Assembly: GCA_002373535.1 (NCBI GenBank)
Contig: DFKL01000169.1
Coordinates: forward strand, 1-27,701
DNA length: 27,701 nucleotides
Origin: Prevotellaceae bacterium UBA3646
GTDB lineage: Bacteria; Bacteroidota; Bacteroidia; Bacteroidales; Bacteroidaceae
Direction: 5' to 3'
Shown: positions 1 through 7,184 of the stretch, one piece after another
Numbering within the stretch: position 1 is the first letter of the stretch
Layout of the letters: every line of letters begins with the position of its first letter
Position numbers and translations under genes: made by a program
Notes under the pieces: model-generated
Seen by the model: only the letters and a program-made list of their open reading frames with translations
Told to the model about the DNA's origin: nothing
Databases searched by the model: none

Positions 1-19
1 TCCGCAATCGTACCACCAA
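1..19 (-). repeat. Left copy of 19-bp inverted repeat flanking the KilA-N fragment
   Basis: On the minus strand this reads TTGGTGGTACGATTGCGGA. The same word, with one mismatch (TTGGTGGTACGATAGCGGA), lies on the plus strand at 401-419, so the two copies face each other across about 380 bases that hold the KilA-N fragment. The repeat begins at the very edge of the window, so its true outer limit cannot be seen. It could be a recombination site for the nearby tyrosine recombinase, or a remnant of two inverted copies of a larger element. Confidence 0.6.
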
Positions 20-38
20 ATTTTAGGGTAAATTAAAA

Positions 39-59
39 GGTTGGCGAAATTCGCCAGCC
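39..59 (-). terminator. Hairpin terminator downstream of the KilA-N fragment
   Basis: Read on the minus strand, GGCTGGCG and CGCCAACC form an eight-base-pair stem (one G-U pair) around AATTT, followed directly by TTTT and an AT-rich tract. This is the form of an intrinsic terminator for minus-strand transcription and lies about 40 bases after the KilA-N stop codon. Confidence 0.7.
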
Positions 60-96
60 TTCTTGCATTTGTAAGTTTCTGAATCTTTGTTCAACA

Positions 97-348
97 TCAG
101 CTATTAGAACCCGACTCGTTCAAAAACCTACCGAAATCGGTGGGTTTAAAATTTGGATTATGCAAGGTTTCCCATGTCCCCATGTACTCAATAGTATTCC
201 GTAGTCTTAACCAATGACCAATAACAAAGGCAGGGTCGTTATCCTTGTACCTTGCCATATCCGTAAGGCAGATAAAATCGTCTGTCCCATGCTGGAGAAT
301 AACAGATATTTCCGTATTCTCCACTGTTATTTTCTTTGTTTTGCTCAT
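97..348 (-). pseudogene. KilA-N domain protein, N-terminal fragment
   Basis: The 83-residue product matches the start of Bacteroidota KilA-N proteins: a short lysine-rich strand, then FICLTDMARYKD, a VIGHWLRLRNTIEYMGTWE stretch and NPNFKPTDF. KilA-N is a DNA-binding domain common in phage and mobile-element proteins. From memory, full-length relatives run to roughly 270 residues and continue after the (E/K)SG-NS position into a long C-terminal region. Here a stop follows NESGSNS and the next 40 bases hold only the terminator, so about two thirds of the protein is missing. It is therefore called a broken gene, although a short expressed DNA-binding peptide cannot be excluded. It lies between the two inverted repeat copies and transcribes in the same direction as the neighbouring recombinase. 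Confidence 0.7.
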
Positions 349-400
349 AATAACCGTATGTTAATATTTATGCTGCTTTTCTATATGTCCTATGTTCATG

Positions 401-419
401 TTGGTGGTACGATAGCGGA
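401..419 (+). repeat. Right copy of 19-bp inverted repeat
   Basis: TTGGTGGTACGATAGCGGA on the plus strand is an 18/19 match to the minus strand of 1-19. It lies between the KilA-N fragment start (348) and the recombinase stop codon (462-464), about 40 bases beyond the recombinase 3' end. Sites used by tyrosine recombinases are often next to the recombinase gene, which makes a recombination role plausible. The flanks of the two copies do not match beyond the core. Confidence 0.6.
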
Positions 420-461
420 TAATCATTTTAATTTATATCTTTCTTATGCTTTTACATTGTA

Positions 462-1838
462 TTATGTGTGTATGAAGTCCTTGAAGTTCTCGGCGGCCAT
501 GGTGGCTTTCTCACGGGTGTCGAGCCTGATGTATGTCCTGAAGCACCTTTCGGAGGAGTGGCCGGTAACGGCTATTATGGATGCGAGGGCTATGCCTGCC
601 GAATAGGCATTGGTGGCAAAGCTCCGCCTTGCCGTGTGGGTGGTGAGCATGTCGCAGAACCTGTGGCATGCATGGTTACTGCCTGTGTCAAAGACGGCCT
701 GGTGCGTCCATCCAAGCAGTTCGCCTATGAGACGGAGGTGGTGTCTGAAGGTAGTTGCTCCGACGTATGGCAGACTGCCTTCGTATCTATCCAGTATATT
801 CATTACCCGCCTGTCCAGTGGTATGTAGACTTGCTTGCCTGTCTTTTGCTGTACGAGCCTGATGAATGGCTTGCCGTTGATGCTCTCGAGCATGCGTTTG
901 TTGATCCTACGGTAGTCTGAGTATCGCTGTCCGGTGAGACATCCTACGATGAAGATGTCCCTTGTGTAGTTGAGGTATCGTATGAACCTATGAGTCATGA
1001 GCGGCAGTGGCTTTTTTCTTTTTTCCATGAGCCTGTGTCTCCTGATGTGGTCTTCGATTGCCTCTTTTGACGAAAGGTCGAGGTCTGTCATCTGGGCTAT
1101 CTGTTCGGGCTTGAGGAAGATTTCGTCTGCTTCTTCCTTGCACGGGACGAAGTGTGGGCTCTGATGGTCGATGCCTGTGGTCTTTCGTTCGAGATAAGCG
1201 ACTTGCATGATAGTACGCAGGTCTCCGAAGCGTGTAGATATGGTATTGGGCTTGTGACCTGTATCGCGCAGGTATGCCATGAAGTGTCGCTGAAATTGTA
1301 TCGAGACATCGTCAAGCAGAAGTTTTCTGTTGAGCGCAACTTCGTATCCTTCAATATTTTTGAGCAGTGCAGCTATATTGTTGATATAACCTGTACTGAC
1401 AGGCGTGGAGCGTCGCTGTCTGGTGCGTGTTCCGCTTTTAAGGTCTGCTATATAACCGGATATATAGGTAGTGAGAAACGGGCTGTTCCTTAAGGCTATG
1501 ACCGGTGGCTGTAAAATGGCTGAGGATGGATTGGTGCTGACGATATTGGCATATACGATGTGGTGTATCACGGAGGATGCCTGAGACGGGACGAAATCTT
1601 CCTCGAACTTGTGCTTGATCTGCATGAGAATGTTGGCAAACTGTGCATATTTTATTCCGAGGCTGGGCATAATGGCCGTAGAGACGTATTTGAGGCTCTT
1701 GTATTTCTTCCACTCGTGTTCCGTGACCATGAGACCAATGCTGATCTTGTACACCTTACCGCCGTACCTGACGCGGGCACGGATATTTCCGTTGTGCTCG
1801 CACCCTTTCTTCTGTGACTTTATAAATACGTAATCCAT
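462..1838 (-). CDS. Tyrosine recombinase / phage-type integrase
   Basis: A site-specific tyrosine recombinase of 458 residues. The N-terminal part (about 1-120) looks like an arm-type DNA-binding region, followed by a SAM-like core-binding domain (about 120-240) and the catalytic domain. The full active-site set is visible: Arg305 in CLTGQRYSDY, a Lys near 330 in QKTGKQ, His401-x-x-Arg404 in HTARR, His427 in TGHSS and the nucleophile Tyr436 in TYIRLD. The open frame extends upstream to 2000, but the added residues contain a translated DNA repeat (NVPNVPN) and cross a likely promoter, so the start at 1838 (MDYVFIK) is preferred. There is no obvious conjugation gene beside it, so it is a lone integrase, part of an element extending left of the window, or an invertase acting on the neighbouring inverted repeats. 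Confidence 0.9.
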   Translation of the reverse strand: MDYVFIKSQKKGCEHNGNIRARVRYGGKVYKISIGLMVTEHEWKKYKSLKYVSTAIMPSLGIKYAQFANILMQIKHKFEEDFVPSQASSVIHHIVYANIVSTNPSSAILQPPVIALRNSPFLTTYISGYIADLKSGTRTRQRRSTPVSTGYINNIAALLKNIEGYEVALNRKLLLDDVSIQFQRHFMAYLRDTGHKPNTISTRFGDLRTIMQVAYLERKTTGIDHQSPHFVPCKEEADEIFLKPEQIAQMTDLDLSSKEAIEDHIRRHRLMEKRKKPLPLMTHRFIRYLNYTRDIFIVGCLTGQRYSDYRRINKRMLESINGKPFIRLVQQKTGKQVYIPLDRRVMNILDRYEGSLPYVGATTFRHHLRLIGELLGWTHQAVFDTGSNHACHRFCDMLTTHTARRSFATNAYSAGIALASIIAVTGHSSERCFRTYIRLDTREKATMAAENFKDFIHT

Positions 1839-1865
1839 TTTATGTTGTGTGTTATTTAAGACTGT

Positions 1866-1873
1866 CAAAGGTA
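1866..1873 (-). promoter_or_regulatory. Probable -7 element for the recombinase gene
   Basis: The minus strand reads TACCTTTG, a full match to the Bacteroides -7 consensus TAnnTTTG, placed so that transcription would start about 20 bases before the ATG at 1838. No TTG is found at the usual -33 distance; that position is occupied by the TTTGGGACA tandem repeat, so the promoter may be weak or depend on a bound protein. Confidence 0.45.
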
Positions 1874-1890
1874 AGCGTTTTTTGGGGAGA

Positions 1891-1911
1891 TTTGGGACAT
1901 TTGGGACATTT
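1891..1911. repeat. Tandem 9-bp repeat upstream of the recombinase
   Basis: The unit TTTGGGACA occurs twice head to tail, followed by TTT, with a degenerate TTTTGGGGAGA just before it. It starts 18 bases upstream of the -7 element of the recombinase (in the direction of transcription). Iterated sites of this kind could bind a regulator or be integrase arm-type sites; the sequence does not decide between them. Confidence 0.7.
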
Positions 1912-2214
1912 GTAAATATTTTTCGGAAGGCGGTTGATATATTGACTGGCTTGCCTTTAGCATGCGACTGACCTGCGATTGTCCTGCGACATAGTAACAA
2001 GGTAGTATTAGTTACTTGATTTTCAATACATTACAAACATACGACCGCATGACTCCCGACATTTAGACGAATGTGGTGTAAAGATTTTTTGCGAATAATT
2101 TGTGTATGTGTTTGACATCTTGGAGTATTTCAGGAAAACTCACAGCTTAGGGATTAGAGGTTAGAGGTTTTTCTTTTTTACCTGCAAATCGTGCTGAATG
2201 TCGTTGCTTTTGTG

Positions 2215-2222
2215 TATATTTA
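2215..2222 (+). promoter_or_regulatory. Possible -7 element for the sulfatase operon
   Basis: TATATTTA differs from the Bacteroides consensus TAnnTTTG at one position and lies 32 bases before the sulfatase ATG. No convincing -33 TTG is present at 19-21 bases upstream, so this is a weak call. Confidence 0.3.
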
Positions 2223-2253
2223 GGCTCGGAATTAATACTAAAAACGACATCGG

Positions 2254-3882
2254 ATGAGTATTACTACGTTTTCTAAGGTGCGCCAGGTAATGTTGGCTGC
2301 ATTGGGTACCGTCCCTGCAATGGTATCTGCGCAGGGCGAGAAACCGAACATTATCTACATTATGTGTGACGACATGGGGTATGGCGACTTGGGATGCTAT
2401 GGGCAGCAGCTGATATCGACTCCGAACATCGACCAGATGGCAAGGGAGGGAATGCGTTTCACGCAGGCTTATGCCGGAAGCCCTGTGTCGGCCCCGAGCC
2501 GTGCATGTTTTATGACGGGCCAGCATAGCGGTCACGGATATGTCCGTGGAAACCGCGAGTATTGGAAAAAGGGCGGCATGGACCAATCCTTGTTTAACGG
2601 TCGCGGTGACTACTGGATTGTGGGACAGGAGCCTTATCTGATGACTCATGAGATTATTCCCGAATTGTTCAAGAAGGCTGGATACAGTACCGGAATGTTC
2701 GGGAAATGGGCCGGCGGCTATTGGAACAGCAGGTATCCAGACAGCTATGCCCAGGATGGCAATGGCAACACCGACACTGGCAAATATGCCACGACTTCGT
2801 CCTTGTCGCTGCCTAACAAGCGCGGCATAGACTGTTTCTACGGCCCGGTGTGCCAGTTCCAGGCTCACACGTACTATCCTAACTTCCTGAACCGCTATGA
2901 CCCGGAGGGAAAGGGTGACAAGCACGTGGTGGCTGAGACCATGGAGCAGAACATACAGCATGCTACGATCTTCAGCGGGAACACGGACTTTGAGAACAGG
3001 AAGGAGTACAGTGCGGACAAGATTCACCAGTATGCGATGTCGTGGATTGACCGCATGGCTGACAAGAAGGTGCCTTTCCTGGGTATCTTCACCTATACCC
3101 TGCCCCATGCCGAGCTGTGGCAGCCTAACGACTCTATCCTGCAGAAGTACAACCAGGCGTTCAGGTGTGACGAGAAGTCTCATGGATGGGAGACCGGGAA
3201 CTGGTATTACAAGAATACGAACAGCCATGCTCAGTTTGCTGCCATGATTACGCGTCTGGATGCATACGTCGGAGAGATCAGGGCCAAACTGAAGGAGAAG
3301 GGGCTGGACAGGAATACGCTGGTGATATTTACGTCGGACAACGGTCCTCACGAGGAGGGTGGCGCCGATCCGGCATGGTTCAACCGTGACGGACTGCTGA
3401 AGGGAACCAAGCGTTCGACTCACGAGGGCGGGATACGTATTCCGTATATTGCATGCGGTCCGAACGTTCCTGCTGGCGTAGTAAACGATCATCAGCTGGC
3501 TTTCTATGACGTGATGCCGACGCTGCTGGACTATATCGGTGAGAATGAGGCTGCACGCGCACACTCATTGGAGGCCAGTTCGGAAAATGACTGGTATGAC
3601 GGCATCTCGTTCTACAACACGCTGACTGGCAATGACGAGGCCCAGCAGAAGCATGAGTTCCTGTACTGGGAATTCCACGAGACAAATATGATGGGACTGC
3701 GCATGGGTGACTGGAAGATGGTAGTCAGCAACGGCAACTGCAAACTGTATGACCTGGCCAACGACATTCACGAGGACACGGACGTGGCCGCACAGTATCC
3801 AGAGGTCGTGGCGAAAATGAAGCAGATTATAATGGAACAGCATGTAAACAGTGACCTGTTCGCAGTAACCCTACCTAAGTGA
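2254..3882 (+). CDS. Secreted Ser-type sulfatase (family S1)
   Basis: A 542-residue arylsulfatase-fold hydrolase, probably periplasmic or surface exposed. Residues 1-26 form a signal peptide ending in VSA. The alkaline phosphatase/sulfatase fold starts at PNIIYIMCDDMGYGDLGCYG, with metal-binding Asp39 and Asp40. The catalytic signature is S-A-P-S-R at 79-83, so the nucleophile is Ser79, which must be oxidised to formylglycine by a radical-SAM maturase (anSME) encoded elsewhere. FTSDNGPH near 360 supplies further metal ligands. Length is normal for the family. The substrate cannot be read from the sequence; sulfated host glycans or polysaccharides are typical for gut Bacteroidota. The next gene starts one base after its stop, so the two are almost certainly cotranslated. 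Confidence 0.93.
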   Translation: MSITTFSKVRQVMLAALGTVPAMVSAQGEKPNIIYIMCDDMGYGDLGCYGQQLISTPNIDQMAREGMRFTQAYAGSPVSAPSRACFMTGQHSGHGYVRGNREYWKKGGMDQSLFNGRGDYWIVGQEPYLMTHEIIPELFKKAGYSTGMFGKWAGGYWNSRYPDSYAQDGNGNTDTGKYATTSSLSLPNKRGIDCFYGPVCQFQAHTYYPNFLNRYDPEGKGDKHVVAETMEQNIQHATIFSGNTDFENRKEYSADKIHQYAMSWIDRMADKKVPFLGIFTYTLPHAELWQPNDSILQKYNQAFRCDEKSHGWETGNWYYKNTNSHAQFAAMITRLDAYVGEIRAKLKEKGLDRNTLVIFTSDNGPHEEGGADPAWFNRDGLLKGTKRSTHEGGIRIPYIACGPNVPAGVVNDHQLAFYDVMPTLLDYIGENEAARAHSLEASSENDWYDGISFYNTLTGNDEAQQKHEFLYWEFHETNMMGLRMGDWKMVVSNGNCKLYDLANDIHEDTDVAAQYPEVVAKMKQIIMEQHVNSDLFAVTLPK

Positions 3883-3883
3883 C

Positions 3884-5827
3884 ATGAAAAAGTTATTTCT
3901 CTTCATAGCTATGCTTGCTGCGGCGATTGCCGCACAGGCGTTTGACGGAAGCAAGTACTATGTGATAAACCGTAACGGGGAGTCAGGGTCGTATATGTTT
4001 GCCAACGGCAGCGGCATCTCGACAGGCAGCCTGATCAGCTCGAGTGCAAACTATGTATGGCAGCTGATTCCGACCGGTACCGAGAACGGCTACTACATAA
4101 GAAACGCCGGTACGGGACAATATGTACAGACGTGCAAGATAAGCCTGAGCAGTTCAGTGGCGATGGGTGCGTCGCAGGTGGAGTTCATCATCTCGAGGGG
4201 TGCCGGGTCTACGGGGTCGGGCACGACGTACTTCATGGCGTCCAACGACCAGGGGGGAATCGTGTATGACACTGATGCCACGCTGGGACTTAACAAGGGT
4301 GCCAACGGTGTGGTTGCATACTATATCAAGACCGGACGTGGCAACAGCTACTGGAATATTACGGAAACGGACTATAACCCCGGTGACAATCCCGGTCCTG
4401 GTACCGGTGAGGATGAGGATGTCTGCGTGAACGTACATGCCTACCGCATGCCTTGCGGCACGTATATGAATGCTACGAGGATGACGCAGATTGACATTGC
4501 GGGTGAGGGTGTCCTGGGTGAGTTGCACTATAGTCCGACTACCACACGCCTGTGGACTCTGTACACGAATGAGCGTGCAACGGTAATGGCCGGCGGAAAG
4601 GTGAACGTCACCGGCAAGCTGGCCGGCTACGGCACTGCTGGCCTGGTGGTGGCTGTGTGTGCAGACTTTGACGGCGACGGACAGTTTGAACAGACGGTGA
4701 CTCCGACGGTTGCTGCCGACATTGTGGCAGAACTTACGGTTCCTGACAACGTGAAGCCAGGCATGGGACGAATCCGCATCCGCGTGGACCAGAACGGCAA
4801 CACGAGTGCCAACGGCGACATTGCAGGTACGCTGTACGACTTGCCTGTATATGTAGAGGCTGCAAAGGTGGAACGTACGGTGACCGTCCAGATCAACGGC
4901 AAGGGTCGTGGAACGGTATGCATCGCGGGTGTCGAGGCTGAGGCCGGAGAACGCATGACGGCAAGCTTTGAGCGTGGAACGGAGGTGACTGCAGTGGCCG
5001 CCAACCTGAAGGGTTACAAGTTCACAGGCTGGAAGCAGGGCAAGACGATTGTCTGTACGGAGAAGACATATACATGCAGGCTGAGCGAGGACAAGACGCT
5101 GACGGCTATGTTTACCCCCAGGCCCGGCGGTGCCGACATGGACGGAGAGTATATCATGCTGACGTTTGAGCGAGGTAGCGGCCAGAACGTGACAGTACAC
5201 GTGACTGACCAGGATGACAATGACGTGGAAGGAGTAGCGGCAAGCGTGGTGAGTGTCACGGGCACCAAGTTCAAGTCGTGGTACACCAACGACGTTGCCG
5301 ACAGGACTGACCTGACGCCTACGTCCACGAGTCTGAGCACAATCAGGAAGATTAGGTTCAACATAACCGGCATTCCTGACGACTACTACATAGAGACTAT
5401 TCATTCGCAGATGGCCGCGCTGTCAACCTCTGGCGCCTTCCTGACCGATGGCAGCAACCAGTTCAGGATGACAGTGCTGACCGGTCCTGACGACGCAAAC
5501 CTGACTCAGTTTGCAAAGATCGAGGGTGACCTGAACAAGAATCCTGGTCAGAAGACCTTGTGGGAGTTCACCAATACCGAGGGGTCTGTCGCTCCTACTA
5601 ATCCGATGTGCCTGGAGTTCCAGCTGGTCAACACCACGAACAGCTGTGCATCGGCAATATACAACGTGATACTGCACAAGAGTGAGAACAAGCCTACGGG
5701 TATCGTCGATCTCGTCCATGACGGAACGAAGGCGGGGAACTGCTACGGAAAGTTCCTGGAGGACAACCGTGTGGTGATAGTGAAGGATGGCGTGAAATAC
5801 CTGACCAGCGGTCAGCGTATCAATTAG
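3884..5827 (+). CDS. Secreted multidomain protein: ricin-like, GEVED-like and B-repeat-like regions
   Basis: I do not recognise a specific function. The 647-residue product has a signal peptide (about 1-19, ending AQA). Residues 20-165 resemble the beta-trefoil-like modules of Bacteroidales glycan-active proteins (YYVINRNGESGSYMF, YVWQLIP, GYYIRNAGTGQYVQT, YWNITE). A Pro/Gly/Asp linker follows, then a GEVED-like domain (about 180-325, with CADFDGDGQFEQTV and GRIRIRVDQNG) and a B-repeat-like region (about 330-410, YKFTGWKQGK). The last 20-odd residues (VVIVKDGVKYLTSGQRIN) resemble the tail of the sialidase encoded at 9959-14512. It starts one base after the sulfatase stop, so it probably acts with it, perhaps as a glycan-binding partner or surface anchor. 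No catalytic motif is visible. Confidence 0.75.
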   Translation: MKKLFLFIAMLAAAIAAQAFDGSKYYVINRNGESGSYMFANGSGISTGSLISSSANYVWQLIPTGTENGYYIRNAGTGQYVQTCKISLSSSVAMGASQVEFIISRGAGSTGSGTTYFMASNDQGGIVYDTDATLGLNKGANGVVAYYIKTGRGNSYWNITETDYNPGDNPGPGTGEDEDVCVNVHAYRMPCGTYMNATRMTQIDIAGEGVLGELHYSPTTTRLWTLYTNERATVMAGGKVNVTGKLAGYGTAGLVVAVCADFDGDGQFEQTVTPTVAADIVAELTVPDNVKPGMGRIRIRVDQNGNTSANGDIAGTLYDLPVYVEAAKVERTVTVQINGKGRGTVCIAGVEAEAGERMTASFERGTEVTAVAANLKGYKFTGWKQGKTIVCTEKTYTCRLSEDKTLTAMFTPRPGGADMDGEYIMLTFERGSGQNVTVHVTDQDDNDVEGVAASVVSVTGTKFKSWYTNDVADRTDLTPTSTSLSTIRKIRFNITGIPDDYYIETIHSQMAALSTSGAFLTDGSNQFRMTVLTGPDDANLTQFAKIEGDLNKNPGQKTLWEFTNTEGSVAPTNPMCLEFQLVNTTNSCASAIYNVILHKSENKPTGIVDLVHDGTKAGNCYGKFLEDNRVVIVKDGVKYLTSGQRIN

Positions 5828-5877
5828 AGCCTGGAGACACTTTAGAAACTTGGAGATTATAGTTTAGATAGGTAAAA

Positions 5878-6315
5878 ATGGATTGTGATGATATTGTGTT
5901 CCGCCATGAGATGCCTGCGCAGCTGAGATGGTCGGACGTGGATCAGTTCGGGCATGTAAACAACTCGGTGTACTTCCAGTTGTTTGACATGTGCAAGACG
6001 AAATATGTGCAAGAGGTCGTGGGTATGGACACGTTGAAACGCGTGGCTATAGTGGTTGCAAGCATCAAGGCTGATTTCTTCGCTCCGATATTCTACCCTG
6101 ACGAGATTGTGATACAGTCCAAGATAACGCACTTGGGCAACAAGAGCTTTGTAATCCGCCAGCGTGCGGTGAACGTCCGCACCAAGGAAGTGAAGTGTGA
6201 GGGTTATACGACGATGGTAACATACGACATGGAGAAAAAATGCTCGATAACCATTCCTGACGACTTCAGGGCCAAGGTGGAGGAATATGAGGACATGTCA
6301 GAGGACAGGGATTAG
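5878..6315 (+). CDS. Hotdog-fold acyl-CoA thioesterase (YbgC/4-hydroxybenzoyl-CoA type)
   Basis: A 145-residue cytosolic thioesterase of the hotdog superfamily that hydrolyses an acyl-CoA or acyl-ACP. The N-terminal signature RWSDVDQFGHVNNSVYF is that of the YbgC/FcbC group, with Asp22 as the expected catalytic residue followed by GHVNN. The central strands (VVASIKADFFAPIFYPDEI) and length fit the family. The acyl substrate is not predictable. It lies 50 bases after the secreted protein and 7 bases before the next start, so it may head the run leading to cytochrome bd; no strong promoter was seen in the gap. Confidence 0.88.
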   Translation: MDCDDIVFRHEMPAQLRWSDVDQFGHVNNSVYFQLFDMCKTKYVQEVVGMDTLKRVAIVVASIKADFFAPIFYPDEIVIQSKITHLGNKSFVIRQRAVNVRTKEVKCEGYTTMVTYDMEKKCSITIPDDFRAKVEEYEDMSEDRD

Positions 6316-6322
6316 AGATGGA

Positions 6323-6961
6323 ATGATGAATATACGTAAGATCGCTGCATGGCTGCACTTGTGGCTGGGAATCGTATCTGCCGCGCTGATAACGGTGATC
6401 TGTGCGACAGGTGCGCTGTACGGACTGCGCGAATATATCCGATATGACAACGAGGATTTCTGGACATGGGTGCTGGACGGGCATTGCTTCCTGTGGCTTC
6501 CCCTACCCTATGGCCGCATCGTTACGGGATGTACCGCTCTGACGTTTCTGGTAATCCTGATAAGCGGTGTCATAATGCAATGGCCTGGAAGATGGACGGC
6601 AAATGCCGTGAGGAAGCGGCTATGGTTCAGCGGTCCGTTGCATACTAAGCGTATGCTGATGAACCTGCATCTGGTCCTGGGGTTGTGGGTATTGCTGCCG
6701 CTTACGGTTCTGTGCCTGACGGGAATGCTGATGGCATTTGACTGGTTCCGTGACTTTGTCTTCCTGTTTGTCCCCGAGGACAAGCAGATGGACCTGATGA
6801 TACTGAACAGCGAGATTCACGACGGTAGTATAATAGGGCATGCAGGACGGATGATTATGCTGGCCAGTGCAATAACAGGGGCTACACTGCCCGTGACCGG
6901 CCTGATAATGTACATAAGAAGAAAGTTGCGAGCCAATACAGGTAAAAGACAGATGGAATGA
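6323..6961 (+). CDS. Short PepSY-type membrane protein
   Basis: The 212-residue product (211 from the adjacent ATG at 6326) starts MNIRKIAAWLHLWLGIVSAALITVI, the opening of PepSY-associated transmembrane proteins, which in this phylum are usually near 400-500 residues with two periplasmic PepSY domains. Here only membrane segments remain: about 12-34, 66-84, 112-133 and 172-195, with short loops. Histidines in WLHLWLG, MNLHLVLGL and IIGHAGRMI resemble the paired haem- or metal-facing positions of the family. The frame extends back to 6287, but that would overlap the thioesterase and precede a clear membrane-protein start, so 6323 is chosen. It overlaps the next gene by ATGA and lies in the cydAB operon, which suggests a role in electron transfer or iron/haem handling. 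Confidence 0.75.
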   Translation: MMNIRKIAAWLHLWLGIVSAALITVICATGALYGLREYIRYDNEDFWTWVLDGHCFLWLPLPYGRIVTGCTALTFLVILISGVIMQWPGRWTANAVRKRLWFSGPLHTKRMLMNLHLVLGLWVLLPLTVLCLTGMLMAFDWFRDFVFLFVPEDKQMDLMILNSEIHDGSIIGHAGRMIMLASAITGATLPVTGLIMYIRRKLRANTGKRQME

Positions 6962-7170
6962 GGCTGCTACGTTCGGTCATACTTTTCTACTATGACGGTT
7001 TCCGCGGCATGACCGTGGGAAGGACGCTGTGGCTGATTATTGCCATCAAGCTGTTTGTAATGTTTGCCATACTGCGTGTATTCTTCTTCCAGCCTGTCCT
7101 GCACGGAAGTGACAAGGAAAAGGCAGAGCAGGTACGTGAGAACATGCTGAATCATCATGAAAACCGCTAA
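6958..7170 (+). CDS. DUF4492 small membrane protein
   Basis: A 70-residue single-pass protein with one hydrophobic segment (about 23-43, LWLIIAIKLFVMFAILRVFFF) between a basic N-terminus and a charged C-terminal tail. It fits DUF4492, a small family found directly upstream of cytochrome bd genes in Bacteroidota; the context here, 14 bases before cydA, is the same. Its start overlaps the preceding stop (ATGA), which indicates coupled translation. It may be an accessory or assembly subunit of the oxidase, comparable in position though not in sequence to CydX-type small subunits; that role is an inference. Confidence 0.85.
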   Translation: MRLLRSVILFYYDGFRGMTVGRTLWLIIAIKLFVMFAILRVFFFQPVLHGSDKEKAEQVRENMLNHHENR

Positions 7171-7184
7171 ATATCATAATAACA

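Larger units (their letters stand above)
1839..2253. other. Intergenic region between recombinase and sulfatase
   Basis: This 415-base gap separates divergent genes and holds no convincing coding sequence. On the recombinase side it contains a -7-like element at 1866-1873 and the TTTGGGACA tandem repeat. A second minus-strand match to TAnnTTTG (TATGTTTG) lies at 2034-2041, which would give a long leader of about 190 bases. On the sulfatase side there is a weak plus-strand -7 candidate at 2215-2222. A short imperfect direct repeat of TTAGAGG lies near 2155-2170. No RNA gene was recognised. Confidence 0.6.

Noticed and set aside
214..606. Plus-strand open frame of 130 codons across the repeat
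   Set aside because: Overlaps the KilA-N fragment and the recombinase 3' end on the opposite strand and has no recognisable motif.
1839..2000. N-terminal extension of the recombinase to 2000
   Set aside because: The extra residues include translated tandem DNA repeats and cross a -7 promoter element; the family alignment begins near the ATG at 1838.
1..2000. A complete conjugative or mobilisable element
   Set aside because: Only a recombinase and a KilA-N fragment are visible; no relaxase, Tra genes or direct-repeat attachment sites were found.
2161..3564. Long minus-strand open frame of 467 codons
   Set aside because: It is the complement of the sulfatase and the intergenic region; the product is low in recognisable motifs, whereas the plus-strand frame has a full sulfatase signature.
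4154..5404. Minus-strand open frame of 416 codons
   Set aside because: Shadow of the secreted multidomain protein; His- and Arg-rich composition without motifs.
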